From Taklimakanibacter lacteus (GTDB lineage: Bacteria > Pseudomonadota > Alphaproteobacteria > Rhizobiales > Aestuariivirgaceae): a DNA stretch of 64,000 bases. A program made the position numbers and the translations under genes. Below the pieces are notes generated by a model. It had not been told where the DNA came from. It did no database searches and saw only the letters and a list, made by a program, of their open reading frames with translations. The DNA lies in the NCBI GenBank assembly GCA_003576695.1, contig QOZQ01000008.1, positions 124,001 to 188,000 of the forward strand, read 5' to 3'. Shown one piece after another: positions 35,387 to 44,084 of this stretch; position 1 is the first letter of the stretch; each line of letters opens with the position of its first letter.

Positions 35387-36319
35387 TCAGCGCCGCGCAT
35401 GGCTCGGCGGCCTGCCGTATTTCTGCTTGAAGGCGCGGGAGAACTCGGCCAGCGTCGAAAAGCCGGTGGCGAGCGCCACGTCGCGCACGCTCAAGCGCGA
35501 ATAGATGAGCAGCCGGTGGGCCCGGTCGAGCCGCATCTGGCGATAGAACGCGACCGGCGTCACATGCAGATGCTGGCGGAACAGGCGCTCGAGCTGGCGG
35601 CTCGACAGATCGGTGCTCGCCGCCACATCCTTGAGCGTGAGGCGGTCTTCCACATGCTCCTCCATCAGCCGGATGGCCTTTACGAGACGGCCATCGTCGA
35701 TGAGGTAGCGCGACCCCGCAGGCACGCGCGCCTCGCCCGGATGATTGAGATGGCGGGTGTGGACCAGCGTGTCGGCCACCTTCTGCGCCAGCGCCTCGCT
35801 TTCGATCGAGCCCAGCCAGTCGAGCATCATGTCGAGCGCCGCCGCGCCGCCCGATGCCGTGATGCGGCCGCGGTCGAGCACATAGGTCTCCTCCGCTGCG
35901 TCGATATCGGGATAGCTTTCGCGAAAGGCCGGCAGCGTCTCCCAGTGGCAGGTGGCGCGATAGCCATCGAGCACGCCGGCGCCCGCCAGCAGGAAGGCGC
36001 CGGTATCGACCGCGCCCAGCAAGGTGCCGTTGCGCGCCAGGCGGCGCAGCTCATTGAAGACCGCACGTGTCATGCCGGCCTCCTGGTCATAGGAAGCGCA
36101 GGTGATGAGGGCATCGGGGCGCCCGATATCCTCGATGCTCGCCGTCACCGAGACCGGAATGCCGTTGGACGCGATCACCGCCTCGCCATCCATGGACACG
36201 AAACGCCAGGCGAAGACATCGCCGGCGAAGCGGTTGGCGACGCGCAAGGGCTCGAGCGCCGAAAACAGCGCGATCATCGAAAAGCGCGGTACGAGCAGGA
36301 AAGCGATGTCGCGGGCCAT
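35387..36319 (-). CDS. GlxA family AraC-type transcriptional regulator (CdhR-like)
   Basis: The 310-residue protein combines an N-terminal DJ-1/PfpI (GATase1-like) sensor domain (MARDIAFLLVPRFSMIALFSALEPLR) with a C-terminal AraC DNA-binding domain (about residues 205-300; DVAASTDLSSRQLERLFRQHL and DVALATGFSTLAEFSRAFKQKYG). This architecture is used by the carnitine regulator CdhR and the glycine betaine regulator GbdR. It is divergent from the carnitine operon, so it very likely activates it. The frame opens at a TTG 12 codons earlier, but ATG 36319 fits the family. Confidence 0.9.
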   Translation of the reverse strand: MARDIAFLLVPRFSMIALFSALEPLRVANRFAGDVFAWRFVSMDGEAVIASNGIPVSVTASIEDIGRPDALITCASYDQEAGMTRAVFNELRRLARNGTLLGAVDTGAFLLAGAGVLDGYRATCHWETLPAFRESYPDIDAAEETYVLDRGRITASGGAAALDMMLDWLGSIESEALAQKVADTLVHTRHLNHPGEARVPAGSRYLIDDGRLVKAIRLMEEHVEDRLTLKDVAASTDLSSRQLERLFRQHLHVTPVAFYRQMRLDRAHRLLIYSRLSVRDVALATGFSTLAEFSRAFKQKYGRPPSHARR

Positions 36320-36411
36320 AGCGCCAAAAATCAAACAAATGTCGAAAAAAGTCAAATCCGATGAAGTTTCGGCCCCTAGTCTGCCGCCGACACCATTCCT
36401 GGGAGGACATC

Positions 36412-37302
36412 ATGAATCCGAAAGTCATCATCACCTGCGCCGTCACCGGCGCCGGCGATACGGTCGGCAAGCACCCGGCCATCCCGGTCACGCCGGAACA
36501 GATCGCCAATGCGGCGCTCGAGGCCGCGAGCGCCGGTGCCGCCGTGGTCCACTGCCATGTGCGCAATGTGAAGACCGGCAAGGGCGCCCGCAATGTCGAG
36601 CTCTATGCCGAGGTCGTCGAGCGCATCCGCGCCAAAAACAAGACCGTCATCATCAACCTGACCGCCGGCATGGGCGGCGATGTCGAGATCGGCCAGGGCG
36701 AAAACCCGCGCCAGTTCAATGAAGCCAATACCGACCTCGTCGGCCCGGTCGAGCGCCTCCTCCATGTGAAGGAGCTGCGCCCCGAAATCTGCACCCTCGA
36801 TTGCGGCACGCTCAATTTCGGCGACGGCAACACCATCGTGGTGCAGACGCCGGCCCAGTTGCGCGAGCAGGCGAAGCTCATCCAGTCCTATGGCGTCAAG
36901 CCCGAGATGGAGATCTTCGATTCGGGCAATCTGTGGTTCGCCAAGCAGCTCGTGGCCGAAGGCCTCATCGATGACCCGCCGCTCTTCCAGCTCTGCCTCG
37001 GCATTCCATGGGGCGCGCCGGTGAACACGCAGACCATGGCCTACCAGGTCGGTGAATTGCCCAAGAACGCGGTGTGGGCCGCCTTCGGCATCGGCCGCAA
37101 CCAGTTCCCGATGGTGGCGCAAGCCATCCTGCTCGGCGGCCATGTCCGCGTCGGCCTCGAGGACAATCTCTATCTCGACAAGGGCGTCTATGCCTCCAAC
37201 GGCACCCTCACCGAGCGCGCCGTGAAGATCATCGAGCTTTTGGGTTCCAAGGTCGCCAGCCCCGACGAAGCGCGCGACATCCTGAAGCTCAGGAAGAAGT
37301 AA
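36412..37302 (+). CDS. Beta-keto acid cleavage enzyme (BKACE), dehydrocarnitine-type
   Basis: The 296-residue TIM-barrel zinc enzyme of the former DUF849 family has [14 protein letters not shown] at the start, AAVVHCHVR (about residues 42-50) with the zinc histidines, [10 protein letters not shown] and HVRVGLEDN near the end. BKACE enzymes condense a beta-keto acid with acetyl-CoA to give acetoacetate and a new CoA ester. Next to L-carnitine dehydrogenase the substrate is expected to be 3-dehydrocarnitine, giving betainyl-CoA. GGGAGGACATC precedes ATG 36412. It is the first gene of the operon. Confidence 0.92.
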   Translation: MNPKVIITCAVTGAGDTVGKHPAIPVTPEQIANAALEAASAGAAVVHCHVRNVKTGKGARNVELYAEVVERIRAKNKTVIINLTAGMGGDVEIGQGENPRQFNEANTDLVGPVERLLHVKELRPEICTLDCGTLNFGDGNTIVVQTPAQLREQAKLIQSYGVKPEMEIFDSGNLWFAKQLVAEGLIDDPPLFQLCLGIPWGAPVNTQTMAYQVGELPKNAVWAAFGIGRNQFPMVAQAILLGGHVRVGLEDNLYLDKGVYASNGTLTERAVKIIELLGSKVASPDEARDILKLRKK

Positions 37303-37307
37303 TGATT

Positions 37308-37437
37308 CCCCTCCCCCTTGCGGGGAGGGGTTGGGGTGGGGGTCTGGCAGTCTCTCAGATCGGAAAGAAGATTTCTGAGAGACCACCCGACCCCCACCCC
37401 GGCCCTTCGGGCCGACCCTCCCCGCAAGGGGGAGGGT
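37308..37437. repeat. Large intergenic inverted repeat in the carnitine operon
   Basis: The left arm near 37308-37325 (ctcccccttgcggggagg-like) is mirrored by ccctccccgcaagggggagg ending near 37437. Secondary arms agtctctcag/ctgagagac and a ggcccttcgggcc hairpin lie inside. The element fills most of the 170 bp between two genes of one operon and would fold into a long mRNA stem. Confidence 0.75.
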
Positions 37438-37472
37438 AAAAACGAAAAGGATCGGAAAGAGGGAAACACCTT

Positions 37473-39002
37473 ATGACCATCAAGACCGTCGGCATTGCGG
37501 GAACGGGCCTCATTGGCGCGGGCTGGGCCGCCCGCCTTCTCGTCAGGGGCTATGACGTCATCGCCTATGACGTGGCGCCCGAGGCCGAAGCCAAGCTCAG
37601 GGCCGCCATCGATGTCGCCTGGCCTTCCATGATCCGCCTGCTCAACACCCCCAAGGTGAAGAAGGGCAAGCTCACCTTCACCACCGATCTCAAGGAGATG
37701 GCGTCGAAGGCTGACTTCGTCCATGAGGCAGCGCCCGAGCGCGAGGAGCTGAAGATCAGGCTCTTCCGGGAGATCGGCTCCTATGCCCGCCCCGATGTCA
37801 TCATCTCCTCCTCCTCATCGGGCTTCCTGCCGACGCGGCTGCAATCCGAATGCGCCCATCCCGAGCGCGTGATCATCGGCCATCCTTTCAACCCGGTCTA
37901 TCTGCTCCCCCTCGTCGAGACGGTGCCCGGTGCCAGGACCTCATCGGAAGCGATGGACCGCGCCGGCAGATATTTCGAGGCCATCGGCATGCATGTGCTG
38001 CGCCTCAAGAAGGAGATCGACGGTTATATCTGCGATCGCCTGCAGGAGGCCCTGTGGCGCGAAGCCCTGCATATTCTCGACAAGGACATCGGCACCACTG
38101 CCGATATCGACGATTCGATCGTCTATTCGGCCGGCATGCGCTGGGCCTTCATGGGCTCCTTCCTCACCTATCATGCAGCCGGCGGCCCCGGCGGCATGCG
38201 CGCCTTCATCAAGCAGTTCGACCCGACGCTCGAACTGCCCTGGACCGATCTGCGCTTCCCCAAATGGAACGATGCGCTGGAGAAGCGCCTCGTCGAAGGC
38301 TGCGAGGCGCAGGCCGAAGGCCGGAGCGTTGCCCAGATCGAGGCCAAGCGCAACGACGTCCTCGTCGACATGATGCATCTCTTCAAGCAGCACAAGGTCG
38401 GCGCCGGCCTGGTTCTCGCGCGCGAGGAGGAGCGCCGCCTGAAAGGCCTCAAGCGCTGGAAGAAGGGCGCCAGGATCTCAGGCCCCCTCGCCTTGCATCA
38501 CGGCACCGTCATGACCTCCTGGGTCGATTACAACAATCACATGCAGGACGCCTATTATCTGGTGGCCTTCGGCGACGGCCTCGATGCCTTCTTCCGCTTC
38601 ATCGGCGATGACGAGGCCTACCGCGCCTCTGGCCTCACCTTCTTCACCGCCGAGACGCATCTCAACTACTATCGCGAGATGAAGGCGGGCGAGCCCTTCA
38701 CCATCGAGACGCAGCTCGTCGGCCTGGATGAGAAGCGCATGCATCTTTTCCATCGCATGCTGCATGGCAAGACCGGCGAGCTGGTCGCCACCAATGAGAT
38801 CATGCAGCTCCATGTCGACCAGAAGGCGGGCAAGGTGGCGCCGATGCGTGCCGATATCTTCGAGCCGCTCTCGGCCGTCTGGGCCGAGCACAGGAAGCTC
38901 AAGAGCCCGGCCGAGCTCGGCCGCGTGATGGGCGTGCCCAGGAAGGACAAGAAGAAGCCGACACCGAAGAAGAAGCCTGCGAAGAAGAAAGCCAAACGCT
39001 GA
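37473..39002 (+). CDS. cdhA: L-carnitine dehydrogenase / betainyl-CoA thioesterase fusion
   Basis: This 509-residue fusion has an N-terminal 3-hydroxyacyl-CoA-dehydrogenase-like part (about 1-320) with NAD motif GIAGTGLIGAGWAA and catalytic HPFNPVYLLPLVE. It is joined to a hotdog thioesterase (about 345-465) with SWVDYNNHMQDAYY. Such fusions oxidise L-carnitine to 3-dehydrocarnitine and hydrolyse betainyl-CoA to glycine betaine, bracketing the BKACE step encoded upstream. The last ~20 residues form a Lys/Pro-rich tail. The 170-bp gap before it holds a repeat element. Confidence 0.9.
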   Translation: MTIKTVGIAGTGLIGAGWAARLLVRGYDVIAYDVAPEAEAKLRAAIDVAWPSMIRLLNTPKVKKGKLTFTTDLKEMASKADFVHEAAPEREELKIRLFREIGSYARPDVIISSSSSGFLPTRLQSECAHPERVIIGHPFNPVYLLPLVETVPGARTSSEAMDRAGRYFEAIGMHVLRLKKEIDGYICDRLQEALWREALHILDKDIGTTADIDDSIVYSAGMRWAFMGSFLTYHAAGGPGGMRAFIKQFDPTLELPWTDLRFPKWNDALEKRLVEGCEAQAEGRSVAQIEAKRNDVLVDMMHLFKQHKVGAGLVLAREEERRLKGLKRWKKGARISGPLALHHGTVMTSWVDYNNHMQDAYYLVAFGDGLDAFFRFIGDDEAYRASGLTFFTAETHLNYYREMKAGEPFTIETQLVGLDEKRMHLFHRMLHGKTGELVATNEIMQLHVDQKAGKVAPMRADIFEPLSAVWAEHRKLKSPAELGRVMGVPRKDKKKPTPKKKPAKKKAKR

Positions 39003-39022
39003 ACCGATCCAGGGAGGACGAC

Positions 39023-39793
39023 ATGCTGCAGCGTGTGATGATCACGGCCGGCGGCTCCGGCATCGGCTGGGCCATTGCCAAAGCCTTCGCCGATAGTGGC
39101 GCCAAGGTGCATATTTGCGATGTCGATGAGAAAGCGCTGGGCGAGGTCACCGAGAGCTATCCGCAGATCGCGGCGACGCAGGTCGATGTCACCGACGAGG
39201 AATCGGTCGACCAGTGGTTCGACGAGGCGCTCGACGACCTCGATGGCATCGATGTGCTCATCAACAATGCCGGCATCAAGGGCCCGACCGGCTATGTCGA
39301 GGAGCTCAAGCTCGATGACTGGCGCGAATGCCTGAGCGTCGGTCTCGATGCGCAGTTCCTCTGCGCCAGGCGCGCCGCTCCGGTGATGAAGGACCAGCGC
39401 GCCGGGTCCATCATCAATATCTCCTCGACCGCCGGCCTCTTCGGCTATGGCTTGCGCACCCCCTATGCCGCCGCCAAATGGGCGGTGATTGGCTTCACCA
39501 AATCGCTCGCCATCGAGCTTGGGCCTTATGACGTGCGCTGCAATGCCATTTGCCCTGGCGCCGTCGAAGGCCCCCGCATGGAGCGCGTGATGCGGGCCGA
39601 AGCGGAGAGCCGCGGCGTCTCGACCGATTTCCTTTTCAAGGAATATGTCGCGGGCCAGTCGATCAAGCGCTTTGTGAAGCCGGAAGAGATCGCCGATATG
39701 TGCCTCTTCCTGGCCTCCCCCGCCGCCAAGATGGTGACCGGCCAGGCGATCTCGGTCGATGGCCATACCGAAACCTTCCATATCGGGAGCTGA
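39023..39793 (+). CDS. SDR family oxidoreductase in the carnitine operon
   Basis: The 256-residue classical short-chain dehydrogenase has a dinucleotide loop TAGGSGIGWA (about residues 8-17), NNAG, SSTAG with the catalytic Ser, and PYAAAKWA with Tyr and Lys. PGAVEGPRM follows. It lies 20 bp after the L-carnitine dehydrogenase, with GGGAGGACGAC before ATG. A hydroxyl of opposite configuration (for example D-carnitine) or a related intermediate is a plausible substrate, but this is inference. Confidence 0.85.
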   Translation: MLQRVMITAGGSGIGWAIAKAFADSGAKVHICDVDEKALGEVTESYPQIAATQVDVTDEESVDQWFDEALDDLDGIDVLINNAGIKGPTGYVEELKLDDWRECLSVGLDAQFLCARRAAPVMKDQRAGSIINISSTAGLFGYGLRTPYAAAKWAVIGFTKSLAIELGPYDVRCNAICPGAVEGPRMERVMRAEAESRGVSTDFLFKEYVAGQSIKRFVKPEEIADMCLFLASPAAKMVTGQAISVDGHTETFHIGS

Positions 39794-39797
39794 ACCC

Positions 39798-40961
39798 ATG
39801 GATTTCGCCCTCACCGAAGAACAGAGCATGATCGTCAAGACGACGCGCGATTTCGTCGAGAACGAGCTCTTCCCGCATGAAGCGGAAGTCGAGCGCACCG
39901 GCGAGTTGCGCAAGGACCTCTATGAGGAGCTGAAGGCCAAGGCGATCGCAGCCGGCCTCTATGCCGCCAACATGCCGGCCGAAGCCGGCGGCGCCGGGCT
40001 CGATACCCAGAGCTGGGTCATGTATGAGCGCGAGCTCGGACGCGCCAATTACGCGCTGCACTGGAATTGCGTGGCGCGCCCTTCCAACATCCTGATGGCC
40101 TGCGAAGGCGAGCAGCGCGACAAATATCTCTTCCCCGCGGTGCGCGGCGAGAAATCGGACTGCCTCGCCATGACCGAGCCGGGCGCCGGCTCCGATGTGC
40201 GCGGCATGAAATGCTCCGCCGTCCGGAAAGGCGATGACTTCGTCGTCAATGGCGTCAAGCATTTCATCAGCCATGCCGATGTCGCCGACTTCGTCATTCT
40301 CTTTGCGGCCTCGGGCGAGGAAGACACGCCTCGCGGGAAGAAGAAGCTCATCACCGCCTTCCTGGTCGACAAGGGCCATCCGGGCTTCGTGGTCAGGGAT
40401 GGCTATCGCAATGTCTCACATCGCGGCTACAACAACTGCATCCTTGAATTCACCGATTGCCGCCTGCCCAAATCGGCGGTGCTGGGCGAGGTGCATAAGG
40501 GCTTCGAGGTCGCCAATTCCTGGCTCGGCGCCACCAGGCTGCAGGTCGCGGCCACCTGCATCGGCCGCGCCGAGCGGGCACTCGATCATGCCAAGCAATG
40601 GGCAGTCGACCGCGTCCAGTTCGGCCAGCAGATCGGCAAGTTCCAGGGCGTCTCCTTCAAGCTCGCCGACATGGCGCTCGAATTCAAGGCGGCCTGGCTC
40701 CTCACCCTCGAGGCCGCCTGGAAATACGACCGGGGCACGGTCGAGGACATGGACATGGCGATGGCCAAGCTCAAGGCGACCGAGATGCTGGCCATGGTCG
40801 CCGATGAGGCGATCCAGATCCATGGCGGCATGGGCGTCATGGAGGAATTGCCGCTTGAGCGCATCTGGCGCGACGCCCGCATCGAGCGCATCTGGGAAGG
40901 CACCAGCGAGATCCAGCGCCACATCATTTCGCGCGCGATGCTCAGGCCGCTGGGAGGCTAA
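39798..40961 (+). CDS. Acyl-CoA dehydrogenase family protein (gamma-butyrobetainyl-CoA type)
   Basis: The 387-residue flavoprotein has all three acyl-CoA dehydrogenase domains: MDFALTEEQSMIVKTTRDF at the start, CLAMTEPGAGSDVRGM for FAD, and RIWEGTSEIQRHII with the catalytic Glu near the end. QIHGGMGVMEE is also typical. In this operon with a CaiD-like hydratase and a CoA ligase, dehydrogenation of gamma-butyrobetainyl-CoA to crotonobetainyl-CoA is the expected step. It starts 4 bp after the SDR stop. Confidence 0.88.
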   Translation: MDFALTEEQSMIVKTTRDFVENELFPHEAEVERTGELRKDLYEELKAKAIAAGLYAANMPAEAGGAGLDTQSWVMYERELGRANYALHWNCVARPSNILMACEGEQRDKYLFPAVRGEKSDCLAMTEPGAGSDVRGMKCSAVRKGDDFVVNGVKHFISHADVADFVILFAASGEEDTPRGKKKLITAFLVDKGHPGFVVRDGYRNVSHRGYNNCILEFTDCRLPKSAVLGEVHKGFEVANSWLGATRLQVAATCIGRAERALDHAKQWAVDRVQFGQQIGKFQGVSFKLADMALEFKAAWLLTLEAAWKYDRGTVEDMDMAMAKLKATEMLAMVADEAIQIHGGMGVMEELPLERIWRDARIERIWEGTSEIQRHIISRAMLRPLGG

Positions 40962-40972
40962 CGGAAGAACTG

Positions 40973-41064
40973 CCCAGCCCCCATCCACTGGCCCGACCTT
41001 GCTCCGCCGAAGCGAAGCCTCGGCTTCGCGAAGGCGAGAGGGACGGGGTGGGGGTCGGGTGGTC
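40973..41064. repeat. Intergenic palindromic repeat in the carnitine operon, second site
   Basis: Imperfect arms cagcccccatcc and ggtgggggtcggg flank a palindromic core ctccgccgaagcgaagcctcggcttcg. The core shares ccttgctccgccgaagcg with the element at 53960-54206, so it belongs to a dispersed family. It fills the 121-bp gap before the CoA ligase. Confidence 0.7.
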
Positions 41065-41082
41065 TATCCATAAGAGAAACAC

Positions 41083-43140
41083 ATGACCACACCCCTCACC
41101 CGCTTCCTCTCCCCCAAATCCATCGCCTTCATCGGCGGCCATGAATGCGAGGTCGCGATCGGGCGCACCCTGGCGCTGGGCTTCACCGGCAAGATCTGGG
41201 CGGTCCATCCGAAACGCGAAACCCTGGGCGGCATCGCCTGCGTCAAATCCGTGGAAGAGATCGACGGCTCGCCCGACGCCGCTTTCGTCGCCGTCAAGCG
41301 CGAGCCCACCATCGACATCGTCCGCCATCTGAACAAGATCCAGTGCGGCGGCGCGGTCATCTATGCCTCGGGCTTTTCCGAGACCGGCGATGAGGGCAAG
41401 GAGCTGCAGCGCCAGCTGCTGGAGGCCGGACGCTACATGCCGCTGATGGGCCCCAATTGCTATGGCTTCGTCAATGCCAGGGCGCGCGCCGCGCTGTGGC
41501 CCGACGAGCATGGCCTCGCGCCGATTGAACGCGGCGTGGCCATCATCACCCAGTCCGGCAATATCGCCTGCAACTTCACCATGACGCGCCGCGCTTTGCC
41601 CGTGGCCGCCGTCTTCGCCATCGGCAACCAGGCCGATGTCGATATCGCGCAGATGCTGGAGGCCTTGTCGCAGGACGAGCGCATCACCGCCATCGGCCTT
41701 CATATCGAGGGCCTGAAGGACATACCGGCTTTCGCGCGAGCCGCCGAGATCGCGCGGCTGAGCCGCAAGCCGGTCATTGCGCTGAAGACCGGACGCTCCG
41801 AGCAAGGGGCGAAAGTGGCTATGAGCCACACCTCCTCGCTCGCCGGCGCCGACACGCTCTATGACGCGCTGTTCGAGCGCCATGGCATCGCCCGCATGAC
41901 CTCGGTGACGGCCTTCGTCGAGACCTTGAAGTTCCTGCATCATGGCGGACCGCTGAAGGACAGCCGTCTTGTCTCCATGAGCTGCTCGGGCGGCGAGGCT
42001 GCTCTCATCGCCGACATGGCCATGAGCAGGAAGGTGCGCTTCCCGGAATTCGACGGCGGCACCAGGCCGAAGGTCGCGGCCACGCTCAATGAATATGTGT
42101 CGATCGACAACCCGCTCGACTATCACACTTTCATCTGGAACCAGGAAGACAAGCTCACCGCCACCTTCTCCGCCGTGCTCGCGGGCGGCTTCGATGTGGC
42201 GATGCTGATCCTCGACATCCCGACCAATCCGGCGATGAAACCCGATGGCTGGCTCACCACGGCGCGCGCCCTGCGCAACGCCGCCGAGGCGACGAAGGCC
42301 CGCACCGCGATGGTGGCGAGCCTGCCCGAATGCATGCCGCTGGCGCTCGCCGACGAGATGGCTGCATCCGGCGTCGCCCCGATGATGGGGCTCGATGATG
42401 CGCTCTCGGCTTTCGAGGCGGCGGCCTTCATTGGCCGCAACTGGGCCCGCGGCGACCGGGCGCCCCTGTTGCCCGTGACTGCCGCGCAGCAGGGCTATCT
42501 CCCAACGCTCACCGAGCATGAGGCCAAGCAGCTTCTCAAATCGCACGGGCTTTCGGTGCCCGACGGCATTGTCTGCCCCCATGGCGATGCCGTGAAGGCG
42601 GCCGAGAAGCTGGGCTTCCCGGTGACGCTCAAGGTCTCTTCTGCCGCCATTGCGCACAAGACCGAAGCCGGCGGCGTGGCGCTCAATCTTAAGGATGCCG
42701 ACGAGGTGAGGGCGGCGGCCGAACGCATGTCGCATCTTGCCGATGATGTCATCGTCGAGCGCATGGTGACGGGTGCCGTCGCCGAACTCATCATCGGCCT
42801 CAAATCCGATCCGCAATTCGGCCTGGCGCTGGTGCTGGGCGCCGGCGGCATATTGACGGAACTGCTCAAAGATTCGGCAACGCTCATTCTGCCGACCTCG
42901 CGGCCCGAGATCGAGCGTGCGCTTAAGTCCCTGAAAATATGGAAGCTCATCGAAGGTTTCCGCAACAAGTCCGGTGATCAGGAAGGCGTCGTCAAGGCAA
43001 TCGAGGCGATTGCCGGCTTTGCCGAAACACGTCGTGGCCTTATAGAGGAACTGGACGTCAATCCCCTGCTCGTCCTGCCGCCCGGTCAAGGTGCGGTGGC
43101 GGTCGATGCCCTCATCAGAATGCGCAAAGGAAATTCATGA
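41083..43140 (+). CDS. Acyl-CoA synthetase (NDP-forming), acetate-CoA ligase family
   Basis: The 685-residue protein joins an alpha-like part with a CoA-binding domain (SPKSIAFIGGHECEVAIG), a succinyl-CoA-ligase-like domain (PNCYGFVN; TQSGNIACN) and a phosphohistidine loop SHTSSLAG with H249. A C-terminal ATP-grasp beta part starts near residue 470 (LTEHEAKQLLKSHGL; VTLKVSS; GLALVLGAGGIL). It would form a CoA ester from an acid. In this operon gamma-butyrobetaine or carnitine is the likely acid. It overlaps the caiD start by 4 nt. Confidence 0.88.
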   Translation: MTTPLTRFLSPKSIAFIGGHECEVAIGRTLALGFTGKIWAVHPKRETLGGIACVKSVEEIDGSPDAAFVAVKREPTIDIVRHLNKIQCGGAVIYASGFSETGDEGKELQRQLLEAGRYMPLMGPNCYGFVNARARAALWPDEHGLAPIERGVAIITQSGNIACNFTMTRRALPVAAVFAIGNQADVDIAQMLEALSQDERITAIGLHIEGLKDIPAFARAAEIARLSRKPVIALKTGRSEQGAKVAMSHTSSLAGADTLYDALFERHGIARMTSVTAFVETLKFLHHGGPLKDSRLVSMSCSGGEAALIADMAMSRKVRFPEFDGGTRPKVAATLNEYVSIDNPLDYHTFIWNQEDKLTATFSAVLAGGFDVAMLILDIPTNPAMKPDGWLTTARALRNAAEATKARTAMVASLPECMPLALADEMAASGVAPMMGLDDALSAFEAAAFIGRNWARGDRAPLLPVTAAQQGYLPTLTEHEAKQLLKSHGLSVPDGIVCPHGDAVKAAEKLGFPVTLKVSSAAIAHKTEAGGVALNLKDADEVRAAAERMSHLADDVIVERMVTGAVAELIIGLKSDPQFGLALVLGAGGILTELLKDSATLILPTSRPEIERALKSLKIWKLIEGFRNKSGDQEGVVKAIEAIAGFAETRRGLIEELDVNPLLVLPPGQGAVAVDALIRMRKGNS

Positions 43141-43919
43141 CCTCACCCCTCATTGTCGAACGCCGTGGCAAAGTCCTTGAAGTCACCATCAACCGCCCCA
43201 AGGCCAATGCCATCGACGCGCCGACAAGCCGCATCATGGGGGAGACCTTCGCGAAATTCCGCGACGACCCGGAATTGCGCGTCGCCATATTGACGGGCTC
43301 GGGCGAGAAGTTCTTCTGCCCCGGCTGGGACCTGAAGGCGGCGGCCCAGGGCGAGGCGCCCGATTCCGATTATGGCGTCGGCGGCTTCGGCGGCCTGCAG
43401 GAATTGCCCGGCCTCAACAAGCCGGTGATCGCCGCGGTGAACGGCATCGCCTTCGGCGGCGGCTTCGAGATCATGATCTCGGCCGACATCATCATTGCCG
43501 CCGACCACGCGACTTTCGCATTACCGGAAATTAATTCGGGCACGCTGGCCGATGCGGCCACCATAAAATTGCCGCGCCGCATTCCCTATCATGTCGCCAT
43601 GGAACTGCTGTTCACCGGACGGCGCATGGACGCGCATGAAGCCAGGCAATGGGGCATCGTCAACGAGATCGTGACCCAGCCCAATCTGATGATCCGCGCC
43701 CGCGAAGTGGCGGCGATGCTGGCCGAAGGGCCGCCCCTCGTCTTTGCCGCCATCAAGGAGACGGTGCGCGAAACCGAGCGCCTCACCGTGCAGCAGGCTT
43801 TCGATCTCGTGACCAGGCGCAAGCTCAAGACGGTCGATGTGCTGTATGCGAGCGAAGACCAGAAGGAAGGTGCGCGCGCCTTCGCCGAGAAGCGCAAGCC
43901 GGTGTGGAAGGGCCGCTAG
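43137..43919 (+). CDS. caiD: Crotonobetainyl-CoA hydratase (carnitinyl-CoA dehydratase)
   Basis: The 260-residue crotonase-fold protein matches E. coli CaiD closely along its length: RPKANAIDAPTS, ILTGSGEKFFCPGWDLKAAAQGEAPD, KPVIAAVNGIAFGGGFE, FALPEINSG and the identical C-terminal pattern FAEKRKPVWKGR. It hydrates crotonobetainyl-CoA to L-carnitinyl-CoA. Together with the ligase and dehydrogenase this connects gamma-butyrobetaine to the L-carnitine dehydrogenase branch. It is the last gene of the operon. Confidence 0.93.
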   Translation: MTSPLIVERRGKVLEVTINRPKANAIDAPTSRIMGETFAKFRDDPELRVAILTGSGEKFFCPGWDLKAAAQGEAPDSDYGVGGFGGLQELPGLNKPVIAAVNGIAFGGGFEIMISADIIIAADHATFALPEINSGTLADAATIKLPRRIPYHVAMELLFTGRRMDAHEARQWGIVNEIVTQPNLMIRAREVAAMLAEGPPLVFAAIKETVRETERLTVQQAFDLVTRRKLKTVDVLYASEDQKEGARAFAEKRKPVWKGR

Positions 43920-43952
43920 TGTTCGCAATCACAGTGACTCTCCTGCAGTTCC

Positions 43953-44051
43953 GTCATCCCGGTGAAAGCCGGGACCCATTAAATTCTTTCCACGCGAGCA
44001 GCGCCGCCCGCTTGCCCTTATCCAGGGGATCCCGGCTTTCGCCGGGATGAC
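43953..44051. repeat. 99-bp inverted-repeat element, second copy of the 24969 type
   Basis: Arms gtcatcccggtgaaagccgg and ggctttcgccgggatgac enclose a core unlike that at 24969-25068. It sits between caiD and the phosphoesterase gene and could end the carnitine operon transcript as a hairpin. Confidence 0.8.
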
Positions 44052-44084
44052 GGAAAGTGGGAAGAACATCTCAAGCGTGACATT

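Noticed and set aside
34658-36364. Plus-strand open frame (568 codons) across the proline dehydrogenase and GlxA-type genes
   Set aside because: Antisense to two well-recognised proteins and without any domain-like pattern.
40942-43089. Long minus-strand open frame (715 codons) opposite the CoA ligase
   Set aside because: Shadow frame with low-complexity Arg/Gly/Asp composition. The plus strand encodes a full NDP-forming CoA ligase with its phosphohistidine loop.
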